This document shows positions 54,473 to 63,690 of a stretch of 64,000 nucleotides of DNA, one piece after another. The stretch lies in assembly GCA_900473745.1 (NCBI GenBank), contig UCMW01000017.1, forward strand, positions 137,513 to 201,512. Reading direction: 5' to 3'. The stretch's first letter is position 1, and the number at the start of each line of letters is the position of its first letter. This stretch comes from Hyphomicrobiales bacterium (GTDB taxonomy: Bacteria; Pseudomonadota; Alphaproteobacteria; Rhizobiales; Rhizobiaceae). Position numbers and translations under genes: made by a program. Under the pieces are notes generated by a model. The model made no database searches, was not told where the DNA came from, and was given only the letters and a program-made list of their open reading frames with translations.

Positions 54473-54856
54473 TTATCTCGTCGCTTTCCCTGACGTCTGA
54501 TCATGCTGCTGGCCGCCGGACGGATGGGGGAGCGGACCTCTCGCCCTGGCGGATAGCTGTCTGTGACCTAACGGAGTGTTGCTTAATTCCTGATTAACTA
54601 AGGGCATTGCGGTCGCAGCGCCGAACTCGTGATTGACTGCATGACCGGTCATCATACCAGAGATCCGTCCGAACCCACTGCACCCTTGTGTGCTTGGATT
54701 GGTGATTCCCACAATTTTTACTGACGTCAAGCCTTTCCACAGGCCAGATCGGGAAAATCAACAAAACAAGCCGTCCAACGGCGTCTTTATCACCGATCTT
54801 CGCAGATGTAGGACGTTGCGCCCGAGAAACAAGGGGCATACCCGATCCGCAACACG
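54473..54856 (-). promoter_or_regulatory. rpoD upstream region with a perfect CtrA-type box
   Basis: This 384-bp stretch between the cyclase gene and rpoD has no gene. At 54583-54598 it contains TTAA-TTCCTGA-TTAAC, an exact match to the CtrA consensus TTAA-N7-TTAA(C), 111 bp before the rpoD start. A -35-like TTGACG lies at 54725-54730 on the minus strand without a convincing -10. The cyclase message may also read into rpoD because no terminator is visible. Confidence 0.5.
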
Positions 54857-56164
54857 TCACTTGGACACGATGCCATCCGTCTTGGCACCGGTGAGGAACC
54901 AGACCCGCATCGGCCCCTTGCCCTTGACGTCGATCTCACCACGCAATTCGAAATCGAACCGGTCCTCCAGTCTCGATTTGAGGCAGTCGGCGACCTGGAT
55001 CCGACCCGCCACGCCGTGCGATTCCATGTGAGCCGCCGTATTGACCGTATCGCCCCAGACGTCATAGAGCAGCTTGTTCGGGCCGATGACGCCGGCAACG
55101 ACCGGCCCCGTATCGAGACCGATTCGCACCTCGACCGGCTCCCCCACCTGTTCGGAGATCCGCCGGCAGCAGACCAAGAGGTCGAGCGCCATCAGCGCCA
55201 CCGCCGCCTCGTGATCCGGTTTCGGTTCCGGCAGCCCACCGGCGACCATATAGGCGTCCCCGATCGTCTTGATCTTCTCCAGACCATGGGCGCTCGCAAT
55301 CGCATCGAACTGCCCGAAGACCCGCCCCAGAAATGCAATGACCTGTTGCGGTTCCCAGCGCGCCGCACGGGGCGTGAAATCGACGATATCGGCAAACAGG
55401 ATGGTGGCAGAGGGGATCTGGTCCGCCACAACCTGGGTCCGGTGATCGCGCAGCCTGATGGCCACAGCCTGCGGCAGAATGTTCTGCAGCAGACGCTCCG
55501 AAAATTGATGCTCGGATTCGAGCGCCATCTCCGCCTGCGCCGCCTCCTTGAAGGCGAAGAAGGAGGTGGTGAAGATCAGCAGGAATGCGAAGGGAACGGT
55601 CAGATAGTAGAGCGTGTCGAGAAAGATCGGCTCGACATGGATGAAGCCGAGCGGCGCGACGAAGAGGACCTCGGTCGCGAGAAAGGCGATCAATCCGACG
55701 ATTGTCACGCAGGCCGACACCAACAGGCGTTCAGAGCCGAAGACCAGCAGAGAGGCCGCAGCCCCTGGCAGGAAATAGAAATGCAGCCCCGACTCCCGCC
55801 CGAAGAACAGGCAATAGCCGACACCGAAGATCAGCCACATGGTGCAGAGATAGAGAGCACCCGATATAGGGCCATAGCGGTGAAAATAGGGGGTCAGCGC
55901 ATAGAAGATAAGCTGAGGCGAAAAGGCGATGATCGCCGGCAACAATCCGTACCAGTCGTAAAAGGCATAGAGCAGAATGTAGGGAATGGTCATCAGGCTG
56001 ACCATCGCCGCAATCACGTTCGTGACGGCCAACCTTCGGCGGATGCGCGGCGGATAGCCCGCCGTCCCGATCCTCGCCACCCACCAGACTGCATTCGGCA
56101 AACGCCAGAACGAGCGTGGTTTGAGCCCATTCTGGGCCATGAAGTCGAATTCGGGCTGCGACAC
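54857..56164 (-). CDS. membrane-bound class III adenylate/guanylate cyclase
   Basis: A 435-residue protein with six hydrophobic segments in the first 210 residues (from VTNVIAAMVSLMTIPYILL to TVPFAFLLIFTTSFF), then a linker helix AEMALESEHQFSERLLQNILP and a class III cyclase domain. The metal Asp residues are in TILFADIVDFT and TIGDAYMVAGG; the transition-state region is WGDTVNTAAHMES. It converts ATP or GTP into a cyclic nucleotide. It lies between dnaG (82 bp) and rpoD on the same strand, which is unusual. Confidence 0.92.
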   Translation of the reverse strand: MSQPEFDFMAQNGLKPRSFWRLPNAVWWVARIGTAGYPPRIRRRLAVTNVIAAMVSLMTIPYILLYAFYDWYGLLPAIIAFSPQLIFYALTPYFHRYGPISGALYLCTMWLIFGVGYCLFFGRESGLHFYFLPGAAASLLVFGSERLLVSACVTIVGLIAFLATEVLFVAPLGFIHVEPIFLDTLYYLTVPFAFLLIFTTSFFAFKEAAQAEMALESEHQFSERLLQNILPQAVAIRLRDHRTQVVADQIPSATILFADIVDFTPRAARWEPQQVIAFLGRVFGQFDAIASAHGLEKIKTIGDAYMVAGGLPEPKPDHEAAVALMALDLLVCCRRISEQVGEPVEVRIGLDTGPVVAGVIGPNKLLYDVWGDTVNTAAHMESHGVAGRIQVADCLKSRLEDRFDFELRGEIDVKGKGPMRVWFLTGAKTDGIVSK

Positions 56165-56246
56165 TCTTGCTTCCGGTCAGAATGGAACAGGACCTGCATC
56201 CCCCATTTATCGTCCGTGCGCAACAGATTTATGCAAACGATTACAT

Positions 56247-58241
56247 TCAGCCGTGCCCGGTGGCGGCGCCCTTGACGCGGCCGGACATCACGCCGAAACC
56301 ATCGATAATCGCCTCCTGGTTTTCCATACGCGCCACCTCGAGTTGAACCTCGTGCAGCGCGCTGATCACCTGCTCGATGCGAGCGCCATCATCCGTCTCC
56401 GTCGCCTCCGCGACCTCCCGCTCGAGTTCCATGCGCTGCCGCTTCAGCGCGCGCGCCCGCTTGTAGAGCGAGAGTGCCTGGCCATAGCCCTCGCGCGCAT
56501 CCTCGGATGCCGCAATCTCGGTCGCGATCCAGAGGCGTGCGTTGCGGATCTGCTGATCGATCGCGCGGAGCAACGTCCCGTGACCGTGAGCCTCCAGTTT
56601 CTGGATAAGCACCTCGCGCGTCAGGGACGCACCGGCTTCGGCGACCGCCGTCAAAAGAGACGACCACATCTTCTGCAACCCGACATTCTCGAAATCGATC
56701 GAGGCGATCTCGTCATACTCGTCTTCCAGCAAGCGCGGATGGTTGACGATGGTAAGCGCCAGCACGCTCTCTCTCAGCGTCGGCTGGTCGAGTGCGCCGC
56801 GCACGAGCCCCGAGCGGGCGAGCCTATCCGAAATCGCGCCCCGGCTCGAGGCAACCGGCCCCGGCGGGCGTCCGCCGGCGCGACCGCCCTGCCCCTGCCC
56901 ACGACCGCCGCCCTGGAAATTGCCCCGCTCGCCACGTCCAGGCTGGGCGCTCTGGAAGAAGCCGTAGAGCCTGTCGCGCACATCCTGCTGATAGTGGCGT
57001 CGCACGTTTTCATCGCCGATGACATTGACGATCTGCTTGAGCTTCGCCTCGAGCTCCGCGCGCTTTTCCGGCGTGTCGAAGCCACCGCCTTGCGTCTCGC
57101 GCATCCAGACCATCTCGGCGAGAGGCCGGGCTTCCGCCAGAACGCGGTCGAAGGGCTGCCGTCCGTCGCGCTTGACGAGGTCGTCAGGGTCCTTGCCGTC
57201 GGGCAGCATGGCAAAACGCAGTGACTGGCCCGGCTTGATGTGTGGCAGCGCGAGGTCGACGGCTCTGAAAGCCGCCCGCTGCCCCGCGCCGTCGCCATCG
57301 AAGCACAGGACCGGAACCGGCGTCGTCTTCCACATCAGCTGGAGCTGGTTTTCGGTGAGCGCCGTTCCCAGAGGGGCGACCGCATTCTCGATCCCCGCCT
57401 GGTAGAGCGCGATCACATCCATGTAGCCTTCAACGGCTATCAGCGTGTCGGCACCGTCAGCCCCCTGCATGGCCCGCCGGGCACGGGAAAAATTGTACAG
57501 CACATTGCCCTTGTGGAAGAGCTCGGTCTCATTGGAATTCAGATATTTCGCCATGGCGTCGGCGGCCATGGCACGCCCGCCGAAAGCGATCACCTTGTCA
57601 CGCGACGACAGGATCGGGAACATGATGCGATCGCGGAAGCGGTCATACGAAACCGGAATATCCGGCCCATGGACGACGAGACCGCAAGCCTCAATCTGCT
57701 CTTTCGGCACCCCTTTGGACGCCAGGTATTCTTTGAGAGCATTCCGGCTCTCCGGTGCATAGCCTAGCCGAAACGTCTCGATCGTCCGTCCGGACAAGCC
57801 CCGCTCGCGCAGATAGGCCCGAGCCCTGGCGCCGTTTGCCGTCTGCAACTGATCTTGGAAGAACTGCGTCGCCATCTCCATGACGTCCTGGAGCGTTGTG
57901 CGCTCACGCTCGCGCCGTTCCGCCTGCGGATCGGGCTGCGGCATGGCGATACCAGCCATGTCGGCAACCTGCTGCACTGCCTCGATGAAGCTCAGGCCTT
58001 CGAGATCCGTCAGGAAGCGGAAATGATCGCCGGAGACCCCGCACCCGAAGCAGTGATACCGCCCCTTGCGATCCTCGCAGTGAAAGCTCGGGCTCTTCTC
58101 GCCATGGAAGGGGCAGCAGGCCCAATAGTCCTGTCGGGAGACATTGGTCTTCTTGCGATCCCAGGTCACGCGACGGCCGACCACCGCCGAAATCGGCACG
58201 CGGTCACGGATCTCGTCGAGGAAGTCGTTGGAAAAGCGCAT
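56247..58241 (-). CDS. dnaG: DNA primase
   Basis: A 664-residue DnaG. The zinc ribbon has Cys43, His46, Cys64 and Cys67 (CPFHGEKSPSFHC, CFGCG). The TOPRIM catalytic core is in LIAVEGYMDVIAL and LCFDGDGAG. A Gly/Arg/Gln-rich linker (NFQGGGRGQGQGGRAGGRPPG) at about residues 430-455 joins the core to the C-terminal helicase-interaction domain. ATG at 58241 is the family start; the longer frame is non-coding. It makes RNA primers at replication forks and is placed after the GatB/YqeY gene, as usual in Rhizobiales. Confidence 0.97.
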   Translation of the reverse strand: MRFSNDFLDEIRDRVPISAVVGRRVTWDRKKTNVSRQDYWACCPFHGEKSPSFHCEDRKGRYHCFGCGVSGDHFRFLTDLEGLSFIEAVQQVADMAGIAMPQPDPQAERRERERTTLQDVMEMATQFFQDQLQTANGARARAYLRERGLSGRTIETFRLGYAPESRNALKEYLASKGVPKEQIEACGLVVHGPDIPVSYDRFRDRIMFPILSSRDKVIAFGGRAMAADAMAKYLNSNETELFHKGNVLYNFSRARRAMQGADGADTLIAVEGYMDVIALYQAGIENAVAPLGTALTENQLQLMWKTTPVPVLCFDGDGAGQRAAFRAVDLALPHIKPGQSLRFAMLPDGKDPDDLVKRDGRQPFDRVLAEARPLAEMVWMRETQGGGFDTPEKRAELEAKLKQIVNVIGDENVRRHYQQDVRDRLYGFFQSAQPGRGERGNFQGGGRGQGQGGRAGGRPPGPVASSRGAISDRLARSGLVRGALDQPTLRESVLALTIVNHPRLLEDEYDEIASIDFENVGLQKMWSSLLTAVAEAGASLTREVLIQKLEAHGHGTLLRAIDQQIRNARLWIATEIAASEDAREGYGQALSLYKRARALKRQRMELEREVAEATETDDGARIEQVISALHEVQLEVARMENQEAIIDGFGVMSGRVKGAATGHG

Positions 58242-58393
58242 CTCTATCCCTGGGAAGCTGATCCTCCATATAGGCGCGCTGCGCGCAGAGCGCCAAGGCT
58301 TTCGCGCGGAGTGCCCGTTATTCACAGAACGTGATCTGAAGTCCTGCGCCACCTTGTCAACAAACAGAAGCGCTCCAAGCCCTGAAACGCAAG

Positions 58394-58413
58394 ACGCCGC
58401 CCGAAGGCGGCGC
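58394..58413 (-). terminator. hairpin terminator after the yqeY gene
   Basis: On the minus strand a GCGCCGCC stem closes with a TTCG tetraloop and GGCGGCGT (58413-58394). The following TCTTGCGTTTC is a weak T-run, so termination may be partial before dnaG. Confidence 0.7.
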
Positions 58414-58435
58414 CGCACATTGGAAGGCGTGAGCC

Positions 58436-58888
58436 TTACTTCAGCAGGTCCTTGACCACGCCCGAGGCCTTGCCGAAATCCATCTGCCCGGAATAGCGCT
58501 CCTTGAGCGTGCTGATGCACTTGCCCATGTCGCGAAGCCCCTGCGCCCCGGTCTCGTTGATGACCGCAGCACAAAGTTCCCGCACCTTCGCTTCCGGCAG
58601 CTGCTCGGGCATGAAGGACTTGATGATCTCGATTTCCTCGCGCTCCTGCGCGGCGAGCTCCGGACGGTTGTTGTCCGCATAGATGCGGGCAGACTCGTCG
58701 CGCTGCTTGATCATCTTCATCAGGATCTGCATGATTTCATCGTCGCTGACCGGATCCTTGCCGGTGCCGCGATGAGCGATGTCGCGGTCCTTGATCGCGG
58801 TCTGGATCAGACGCACGGTCGAAGTCCGGCGGACATCCTTGGCCTTCTGGGCCTCTTTCAGCGAGTTGGCGAGCGTGTCGCGTAGCAT
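58436..58888 (-). CDS. yqeY: GatB/YqeY domain protein
   Basis: A 150-residue YqeY protein. Parts are LKEAQKAKDVRRTSTVRLIQTAIKD (residues about 9-33), EIMQILMKMIKQRDESARIY and FMPEQLPEAKVRELCAAVI with a final SGVVKDLLK. This domain forms the tRNA-binding tail of GatB; stand-alone YqeY has no settled role. ATG at 58888 with GGAG ten bases upstream. The position before dnaG is conserved in alphaproteobacteria. Confidence 0.93.
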   Translation of the reverse strand: MLRDTLANSLKEAQKAKDVRRTSTVRLIQTAIKDRDIAHRGTGKDPVSDDEIMQILMKMIKQRDESARIYADNNRPELAAQEREEIEIIKSFMPEQLPEAKVRELCAAVINETGAQGLRDMGKCISTLKERYSGQMDFGKASGVVKDLLK

Positions 58889-59206
58889 TTTCTTCTCCGG
58901 TGAAAAGCCTCGCCGCCCTGTGGCGATTGTGGCTTTTCCGTGTTTGTTTGAGTGGTTCTCTTAGCCAGACATCTGCTGCAGTGCAAACGAATTGAACAAA
59001 CCATTGAAATGGCTTGGGAGAAATCCGGAGCGCAAGCAACTCCGGAATTGACCTCGCCACGCGATGCGTCTATTGCTCGGCACCTGCACGCAAATTGTCA
59101 TCAGGGCTGAAAACGCGCGACTTCGCGCGCCCTCGATCTGCAACATAAATGGTCCTGCGATACCGCTCCGACAAGGGGCCGGCACGCGGGCGAAGAAGGA
59201 ACGACC
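58889..59206. promoter_or_regulatory. divergent region between yqeY and carA, with leader hairpin on the yqeY side
   Basis: No gene in this 318 bp. A two-part hairpin lies at 58902-58938: GAAAAGCC/GGCTTTTC outer arms and CGCC/GGCG inner arms, just upstream of the yqeY ribosome site, where it may affect yqeY translation. On the carA side a GC stem CGCGCGA/TCGCGCG-like lies near 59114-59130. A carA promoter candidate is not clear enough to place. Confidence 0.55.
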
Positions 59207-60412
59207 ATGACCGCGACAGCCCCCTGGACGACCCGCAAGCCGACCGCCCTTCTCGTTCTCGCCGACGGCACCGTCATCGAAGGTCACGGCATCGGCGCAA
59301 CGGGCAAGGTCCAGGCGGAAGTCTGCTTCAACACCGCACTGACAGGATATGAGGAAATCCTTACGGATCCTTCCTATCTCGGTCAGATCGTCACCTTCAC
59401 CTTCCCCCATATCGGCAATGTCGGCACCAATGACGAAGACATCGAAGACCTGACGCCGGCAGCACGCCACGGCGCGGTCGGCACGATCTTCAAGGCAGAC
59501 ATCACGGAGCCTTCAAATTACCGTGCCGCGAGCCATCTCGACGCCTGGCTGAAGACCCGCGGCATCATCGGCCTCTCCGGTGTCGACACCCGTGCACTGA
59601 CCGCCTGGATCCGTGAGAACGGCGCCCCGAACGCCGTCATTGCCCATGACCCGAACGGCGTCTTCGACATCGAGGCCCTGAAGGCGGAAGCCAAGGCCTG
59701 GAGCGGCCTTGAAGGTCTCGACCTCGCCAAGGTTGCCACGTCAGGCCAATCTTCTGTCTGGAACGAAAAGGACTGGTCCTGGACCGAGGGGCATACGACG
59801 CTTGGTTCCGCGGATGCCAAATACCATATCGTCTGCGTCGACTTCGGCGTAAAGCGCAACATCCTGCGTCTCTTTGCCGGCCTCGACTGCAAGGTCACCG
59901 TCGTCCCCGCCTCCACCTCGGCAGAGGACATCCTGGCGCTCAACCCGGATGGCGTCTTCCTGTCCAACGGCCCGGGCGACCCGGCGGCGACTGGTGAATA
60001 TGCCGTGCCGGTCATCCAGAACCTGGTCAAGAGCGACAAGCCGCTCTTCGGCATCTGCCTCGGCCACCAGATGCTGGGCCTGGCGCTTGGCGGAAAGACC
60101 GAGAAGATGCATCAGGGCCATCATGGTGCGAACCACCCGGTGAAGGACTTCACCACGGGCAAGGTGGAGATCGTGTCGATGAACCACGGCTTCGCGGTCG
60201 ACTCGAAGTCGCTGCCGGAGACCGTTGAAGAGACTCACATTTCGCTCTTCGACGGCACGAACTGCGGCCTGCGCCTGAAGGGCAAGCCGGTCTTCTCAGT
60301 ACAGCATCACCCGGAAGCATCGCCCGGCCCGCAGGATAGCCACTACCTTTTCCGCCGCTTCATCAACATGGTGCGCGAAAACAAGGGCGAGCCGGCACTC
60401 GCCGAACGCTGA
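59207..60412 (+). CDS. carA: carbamoyl-phosphate synthase small subunit
   Basis: A 401-residue CarA. The N-terminal domain has FNTALTGYEEILTDPSYLGQIV and HIGNVGTNDED. The class I glutamine amidotransferase domain has FLSNGPGDPAATGEY, the catalytic Cys in LFGICLGHQMLGLALGG, and the His/Glu pair in VQHHPEASPGPQ. It takes ammonia from glutamine for CarB and so feeds arginine and pyrimidine synthesis. ATG at 59207 with GAAGGA upstream. carB is not in the window. Confidence 0.98.
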   Translation: MTATAPWTTRKPTALLVLADGTVIEGHGIGATGKVQAEVCFNTALTGYEEILTDPSYLGQIVTFTFPHIGNVGTNDEDIEDLTPAARHGAVGTIFKADITEPSNYRAASHLDAWLKTRGIIGLSGVDTRALTAWIRENGAPNAVIAHDPNGVFDIEALKAEAKAWSGLEGLDLAKVATSGQSSVWNEKDWSWTEGHTTLGSADAKYHIVCVDFGVKRNILRLFAGLDCKVTVVPASTSAEDILALNPDGVFLSNGPGDPAATGEYAVPVIQNLVKSDKPLFGICLGHQMLGLALGGKTEKMHQGHHGANHPVKDFTTGKVEIVSMNHGFAVDSKSLPETVEETHISLFDGTNCGLRLKGKPVFSVQHHPEASPGPQDSHYLFRRFINMVRENKGEPALAER

Positions 60413-60436
60413 GCGATTTCAGACAGGTTGAAGATG

Positions 60437-60464
60437 ACGGCCCGGCTTATCCCCGGGCCGTTTG
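60437..60464 (+). terminator. carA terminator overlapping the MATE gene stop
   Basis: ACGGCCCGG (60437-60445) pairs with CCGGGCCGT (60453-60461) around seven bases, followed by TTTGC. The stop codon of the convergent MATE gene (60447-60449) lies in the loop. Confidence 0.75.
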
Positions 60465-61859
60465 CATTTCATGCCGGACCTTCAGGTAGAAACGCAGGCA
60501 GAGCATGATAGCTGCACTGCCGAGGCCCAGAGAAAAGCCGTACCAGATCCCGATACCACCGATCCCAAGCGGGAAGGCCATGAGCCAGGCAAGAAGAAAC
60601 CCGATCGGCCAATAGGCGACGAGCGCGAGGATCATCGGCACACGCGCATCTTTCAACCCGCGCAACAGCCCTGCCGCAACCGCCTGAATGCCGTCCACCA
60701 GCTGGAAGAGGCCGGCGACCATGACCAGAGGTCCGGCATAGGCGAGCACATCGGCGGCTGCCGGCGCATTCTCGTTGATGAACGCCGCAGACAGCTGATC
60801 CGGCACGAGCAGGAACAGAATTCCGCCCGAGAGCGACAGCAGACAAGCTATGCCAAGCACCGTGATCGACGCCCGCACCAGCTCCGGATAATTGCCGCGT
60901 CCATGCGCAAGGCCAACCCGGACAGTTGCGGCTTGCGCCAATCCGAGCGGCAGCATGAAGGCGATCGAGGCGAGCTGCAGCGCGATGCCATGGGCCGCAA
61001 GCTCTATCGTGCCGATCCGGCCCATCAAGAGAGATGCTGCGCTGAACAGGCTGACCTCCGCCAGAACCGTGACGCTGATCGGCAGACCGAGATGCAGCAC
61101 CTCGCGAAAGGCCTGCCAGTCGGGTCTCCAGAAGCGGATGAACAGCTCGTAACGCCGCGTCTCGTCACGGGTCTGGATATAGATGACCATCGCCACGAAG
61201 CTCACCCATTGCACGATGACGGCAACGATCGCGGCACCGGTCATGCCGAGCGCCGGCAGGCCGAAATGTCCGAGCACCAGTGCATAGGCGAGGATGGCAT
61301 TGAGCACGAGGATGCCGAGCGTCACCCAGAGCACGATCCGCGCCCGTCCCGTCGCGCTGACCAGTGCGCGCAGTACGGCGAAGAGAAGGGCAGGCAGGAG
61401 GCCGAGCTGGATGATGAAGACATAGCCAGCCGCAAGTGCGGCGACCTCGGGCTTCTGCCCAAGCGCCAGCAGAATCGCCTCGGCATTGAAGAAGAGCGGC
61501 ATCGTCAGAACCACATAGAGGATCGACACCCACATGCCCATGCGGATCGAGCGACGGACAGAGACGACATCACCCCGACCATAGGCCTGCGCCACCATCG
61601 GCATGACCGCCATCGAGAAGCCCGAGCCGAAGACGAAGATGGTGAAAAAGAACTGGCCGGCCAGTACCATGGCGGCGAGCGGCACGGCGCCAAGTTGTCC
61701 CACGATCACCACATCCGTGGTGTGAATGCCAAGCTGCGCCAGCTGAGCACCGATAAGGGGAATGCCGAGCGCGAAAGTCGCACGAATATGATGGGTCCAG
61801 CTGCCCGCACCGCTGGGCGCAGGGCTGTGGGTTTCGAGCGTGGCGATATCGGTGTGCAT
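60447..61859 (-). CDS. MATE-family multidrug efflux transporter
   Basis: A 470-residue membrane protein with about 12 hydrophobic segments. LGIPLIGAQLAQLGIHTTDVVIVGQLG opens transmembrane helix 1 (residues about 29-55), then AQAYGRGDVVSVRRSIRMGMW, and in the second half AQAATVRVGLAHGRGNYPE and VDGIQAVAAGLLRGLKDARVPM. This is the NorM-type MATE pattern, a sodium or proton antiporter for cationic drugs. ATG at 61859; residues upstream in the open frame are shadow. Confidence 0.93.
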   Translation of the reverse strand: MHTDIATLETHSPAPSGAGSWTHHIRATFALGIPLIGAQLAQLGIHTTDVVIVGQLGAVPLAAMVLAGQFFFTIFVFGSGFSMAVMPMVAQAYGRGDVVSVRRSIRMGMWVSILYVVLTMPLFFNAEAILLALGQKPEVAALAAGYVFIIQLGLLPALLFAVLRALVSATGRARIVLWVTLGILVLNAILAYALVLGHFGLPALGMTGAAIVAVIVQWVSFVAMVIYIQTRDETRRYELFIRFWRPDWQAFREVLHLGLPISVTVLAEVSLFSAASLLMGRIGTIELAAHGIALQLASIAFMLPLGLAQAATVRVGLAHGRGNYPELVRASITVLGIACLLSLSGGILFLLVPDQLSAAFINENAPAAADVLAYAGPLVMVAGLFQLVDGIQAVAAGLLRGLKDARVPMILALVAYWPIGFLLAWLMAFPLGIGGIGIWYGFSLGLGSAAIMLCLRFYLKVRHEMQTARG

Positions 61860-62149
61860 GGCTTGGATCTCAACGAAAAAAGCCGCTTCCAGGATACTGG
61901 CGAGCGGCATGTCTGAGCGGGATAAGCGCCATTGCGCATTCCAGCAAGACGAAATCATCAGACTGCAGAATTTTTGCGCAACACATCAGAGATATTGATG
62001 AAAAATCCGGCATTCCCTGACGGCGAGCGCTTTGATATCGACGCAAAAATGCGGGCAGAGGACGGAAGCGGGGCAAACCGACCTTTTCGGCTTCACCAGA
62101 TCGCGCCTATGCTCGCATCCCGTGTAAGCAGCGAGAGAATGGTAGAGAC

Positions 62150-62629
62150 ATGTTGGAACTGATTTGGCGCGGCGCGATTATCGGCATCGGAGCAACCGTC
62201 GCCATGGATATCTGGGCGCTCATTCTGACCGCAATCTTCAAGCAGCCAAAGGCAAACTGGGCGCCGGTCGGACGTTGGTTCTATCATCTCAAGTCTGGAC
62301 AGGTCTTCCACGACACGATCGCCGATGCCGAGCCTTACAGCCAGGAACTGGCCCTCGGCTGGATCTCGCACTACGCCGTCGGGATCGCCTATGGCATCAT
62401 CCTGGCTTACCTCGTCGGTCCCGCATGGTTTGCCGAGCCGACATTTCTGCCGGCCTGGATCTGGGGAATCGTGACGGTCGCCGCCGGCTGGTTCCTGCTA
62501 CAACCGGGCCTCGGCATCGGCTGGGCAGCCGCAAAGACCCCGAACCCCACCAAGGTTCGCGCCCTCAACCTTGCTGCCCACACCGTCTTCGGCCTCGGCC
62601 TCTGGCTGACTGCACTCTTGATCCGCTGA
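62150..62629 (+). CDS. DUF2938 membrane protein
   Basis: A 159-residue protein with four hydrophobic segments. Recognisable parts are IIGIGATVAMDIWALILTAIF, WAPVGRWFYHLKSGQVFHD, LGWISHYAVGIAYGIILAYLVG and KVRALNLAAHTVFGLGLWL. The family is of unknown function. The 290 bp before it (61860-62149), shared with the divergent MATE gene, hold nothing else I can identify. It converges with the metallopeptidase gene. Confidence 0.87.
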   Translation: MLELIWRGAIIGIGATVAMDIWALILTAIFKQPKANWAPVGRWFYHLKSGQVFHDTIADAEPYSQELALGWISHYAVGIAYGIILAYLVGPAWFAEPTFLPAWIWGIVTVAAGWFLLQPGLGIGWAAAKTPNPTKVRALNLAAHTVFGLGLWLTALLIR

Positions 62630-62634
62630 CGAGA

Positions 62635-62656
62635 CCGGCGCGTCAGATCGCGCCGG
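62635..62656. terminator. stem-loop in the convergent gap before ypfJ
   Basis: CCGGCGCG (62635-62642) and CGCGCCGG (62649-62656) form an 8-bp stem around TCAGAT, which contains the ypfJ stop. There is no T-run on either side, so it is only a probable transcript end for the two convergent genes. Confidence 0.5.
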
Positions 62657-63569
62657 AGAAGGTGTCGCACGAGCTCACATTGCCACTGTCATAGCCGCGC
62701 TTGAACCATTTCATCCGCTGGGCGGACGTGCCGTGGTTGAAGGCATCCGGCACCACATAGCCCTGGCTGCGCTTCTGCAAGGTGTCGTCGCCGATCTGCT
62801 GTGCGGCATTCAGCGCTTCCTCGAGATCGCCATCGGAGAGGATGCCTTCCTTGTCCGCGGACTTGGCCCAGATGCCGGCATAACAGTCGGCCTGCAACTC
62901 GACGCGCACGGACATCTGGTTCGCCTCGCGCTCGCCCATCGATCGACGCTGACGATTGAATTCGGGCAGGACGCCGGTGAGGTTCTGCACGTGGTGTCCC
63001 ACTTCATGCGCAATGACATAGGCCTGGGCAAAATCGCCGGCCGCATCGAACTTCTGTTCGAGCTGGTCGAAGAACTCGGTGTCGAGATAGACCTTGCTGT
63101 CAGCCGGGCAATAGAACGGACCCGTGGCCGACGAGGCCTGGCCGCAGGGAGATGATGTGGCGCCCCCGAAAAGTACCAGCGTCGGCTCGCGATATTGCTC
63201 GCCGGAGGCGGAGAAGATCGCGTTCCAGGTGGTTTCGGTCTCGGCCAGCACAGTCCGCACGAACGCGGTCGTGTCGTCGCTTGACTGGCCTGCAGGCCGC
63301 TGTCCGATCGACTGCTCGTAGCCGGAACCTGCACCGCCGACATTGCCCTCGCCCAGGACCTGCAGCATGTCGATGCCCATGGCCTTGAGGACGAAATAAA
63401 CGATCACCAGAAAAATGATCGTACCGAAGCTCAAGCCCCCACCGCGTCGCCCGCCCATGGGGATCTGGATACCGGATCGACCGAAAGGATTGCGACCAAA
63501 GCCGCCGCCACCCGATTGGCCGCGCCGATCCTCGACATTGTCCGATTGCCGACGGCCTTTCCATTCCAT
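62643..63569 (-). CDS. ypfJ: YpfJ-family neutral zinc metallopeptidase
   Basis: A 308-residue membrane-anchored metallopeptidase. The N-terminus MEWKGRRQSDNVEDRRG is followed by a Gly-rich stretch and one membrane helix (FGTIIFLVIVYFVLKAMGI). The zinc site is AYVIAHEVGHHVQNLTG. FYCPADSKVYLDTEFFDQLE and CGQASSATGPFYCPAD are family features, and SVRVELQADCYAGIWAKS has the third ligand Glu. ATG at 63569 fits the family start. Substrate unknown. Confidence 0.93.
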   Translation of the reverse strand: MEWKGRRQSDNVEDRRGQSGGGGFGRNPFGRSGIQIPMGGRRGGGLSFGTIIFLVIVYFVLKAMGIDMLQVLGEGNVGGAGSGYEQSIGQRPAGQSSDDTTAFVRTVLAETETTWNAIFSASGEQYREPTLVLFGGATSSPCGQASSATGPFYCPADSKVYLDTEFFDQLEQKFDAAGDFAQAYVIAHEVGHHVQNLTGVLPEFNRQRRSMGEREANQMSVRVELQADCYAGIWAKSADKEGILSDGDLEEALNAAQQIGDDTLQKRSQGYVVPDAFNHGTSAQRMKWFKRGYDSGNVSSCDTFSGAI

Positions 63570-63690
63570 GACGCTTCCTCTCCCGCTCACGCATCTAACA
63601 ATGGGAAGATAGCGGAACTGTTCCACGACGCCAGTGACGTGGAGCGATTCTTGCGTCGCAAGGCCCGCGACCGGGGCGAATTGCCGTCAC

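Noticed and set aside
54722-54729. Palindrome TGACGTCA upstream of rpoD near a cyclase gene, as a cyclic-nucleotide receptor site
   Set aside because: It does not match the bacterial CRP consensus TGTGA-N6-TCACA; an 8-bp palindrome alone is weak evidence.
55016-56275. 419-codon frame antisense to the cyclase gene
   Set aside because: The opposite strand has conserved cyclase motifs; this frame has none.
60462-61916. 484-codon frame antisense to the MATE gene
   Set aside because: Extremely polar shadow of a membrane protein gene; no start signal.
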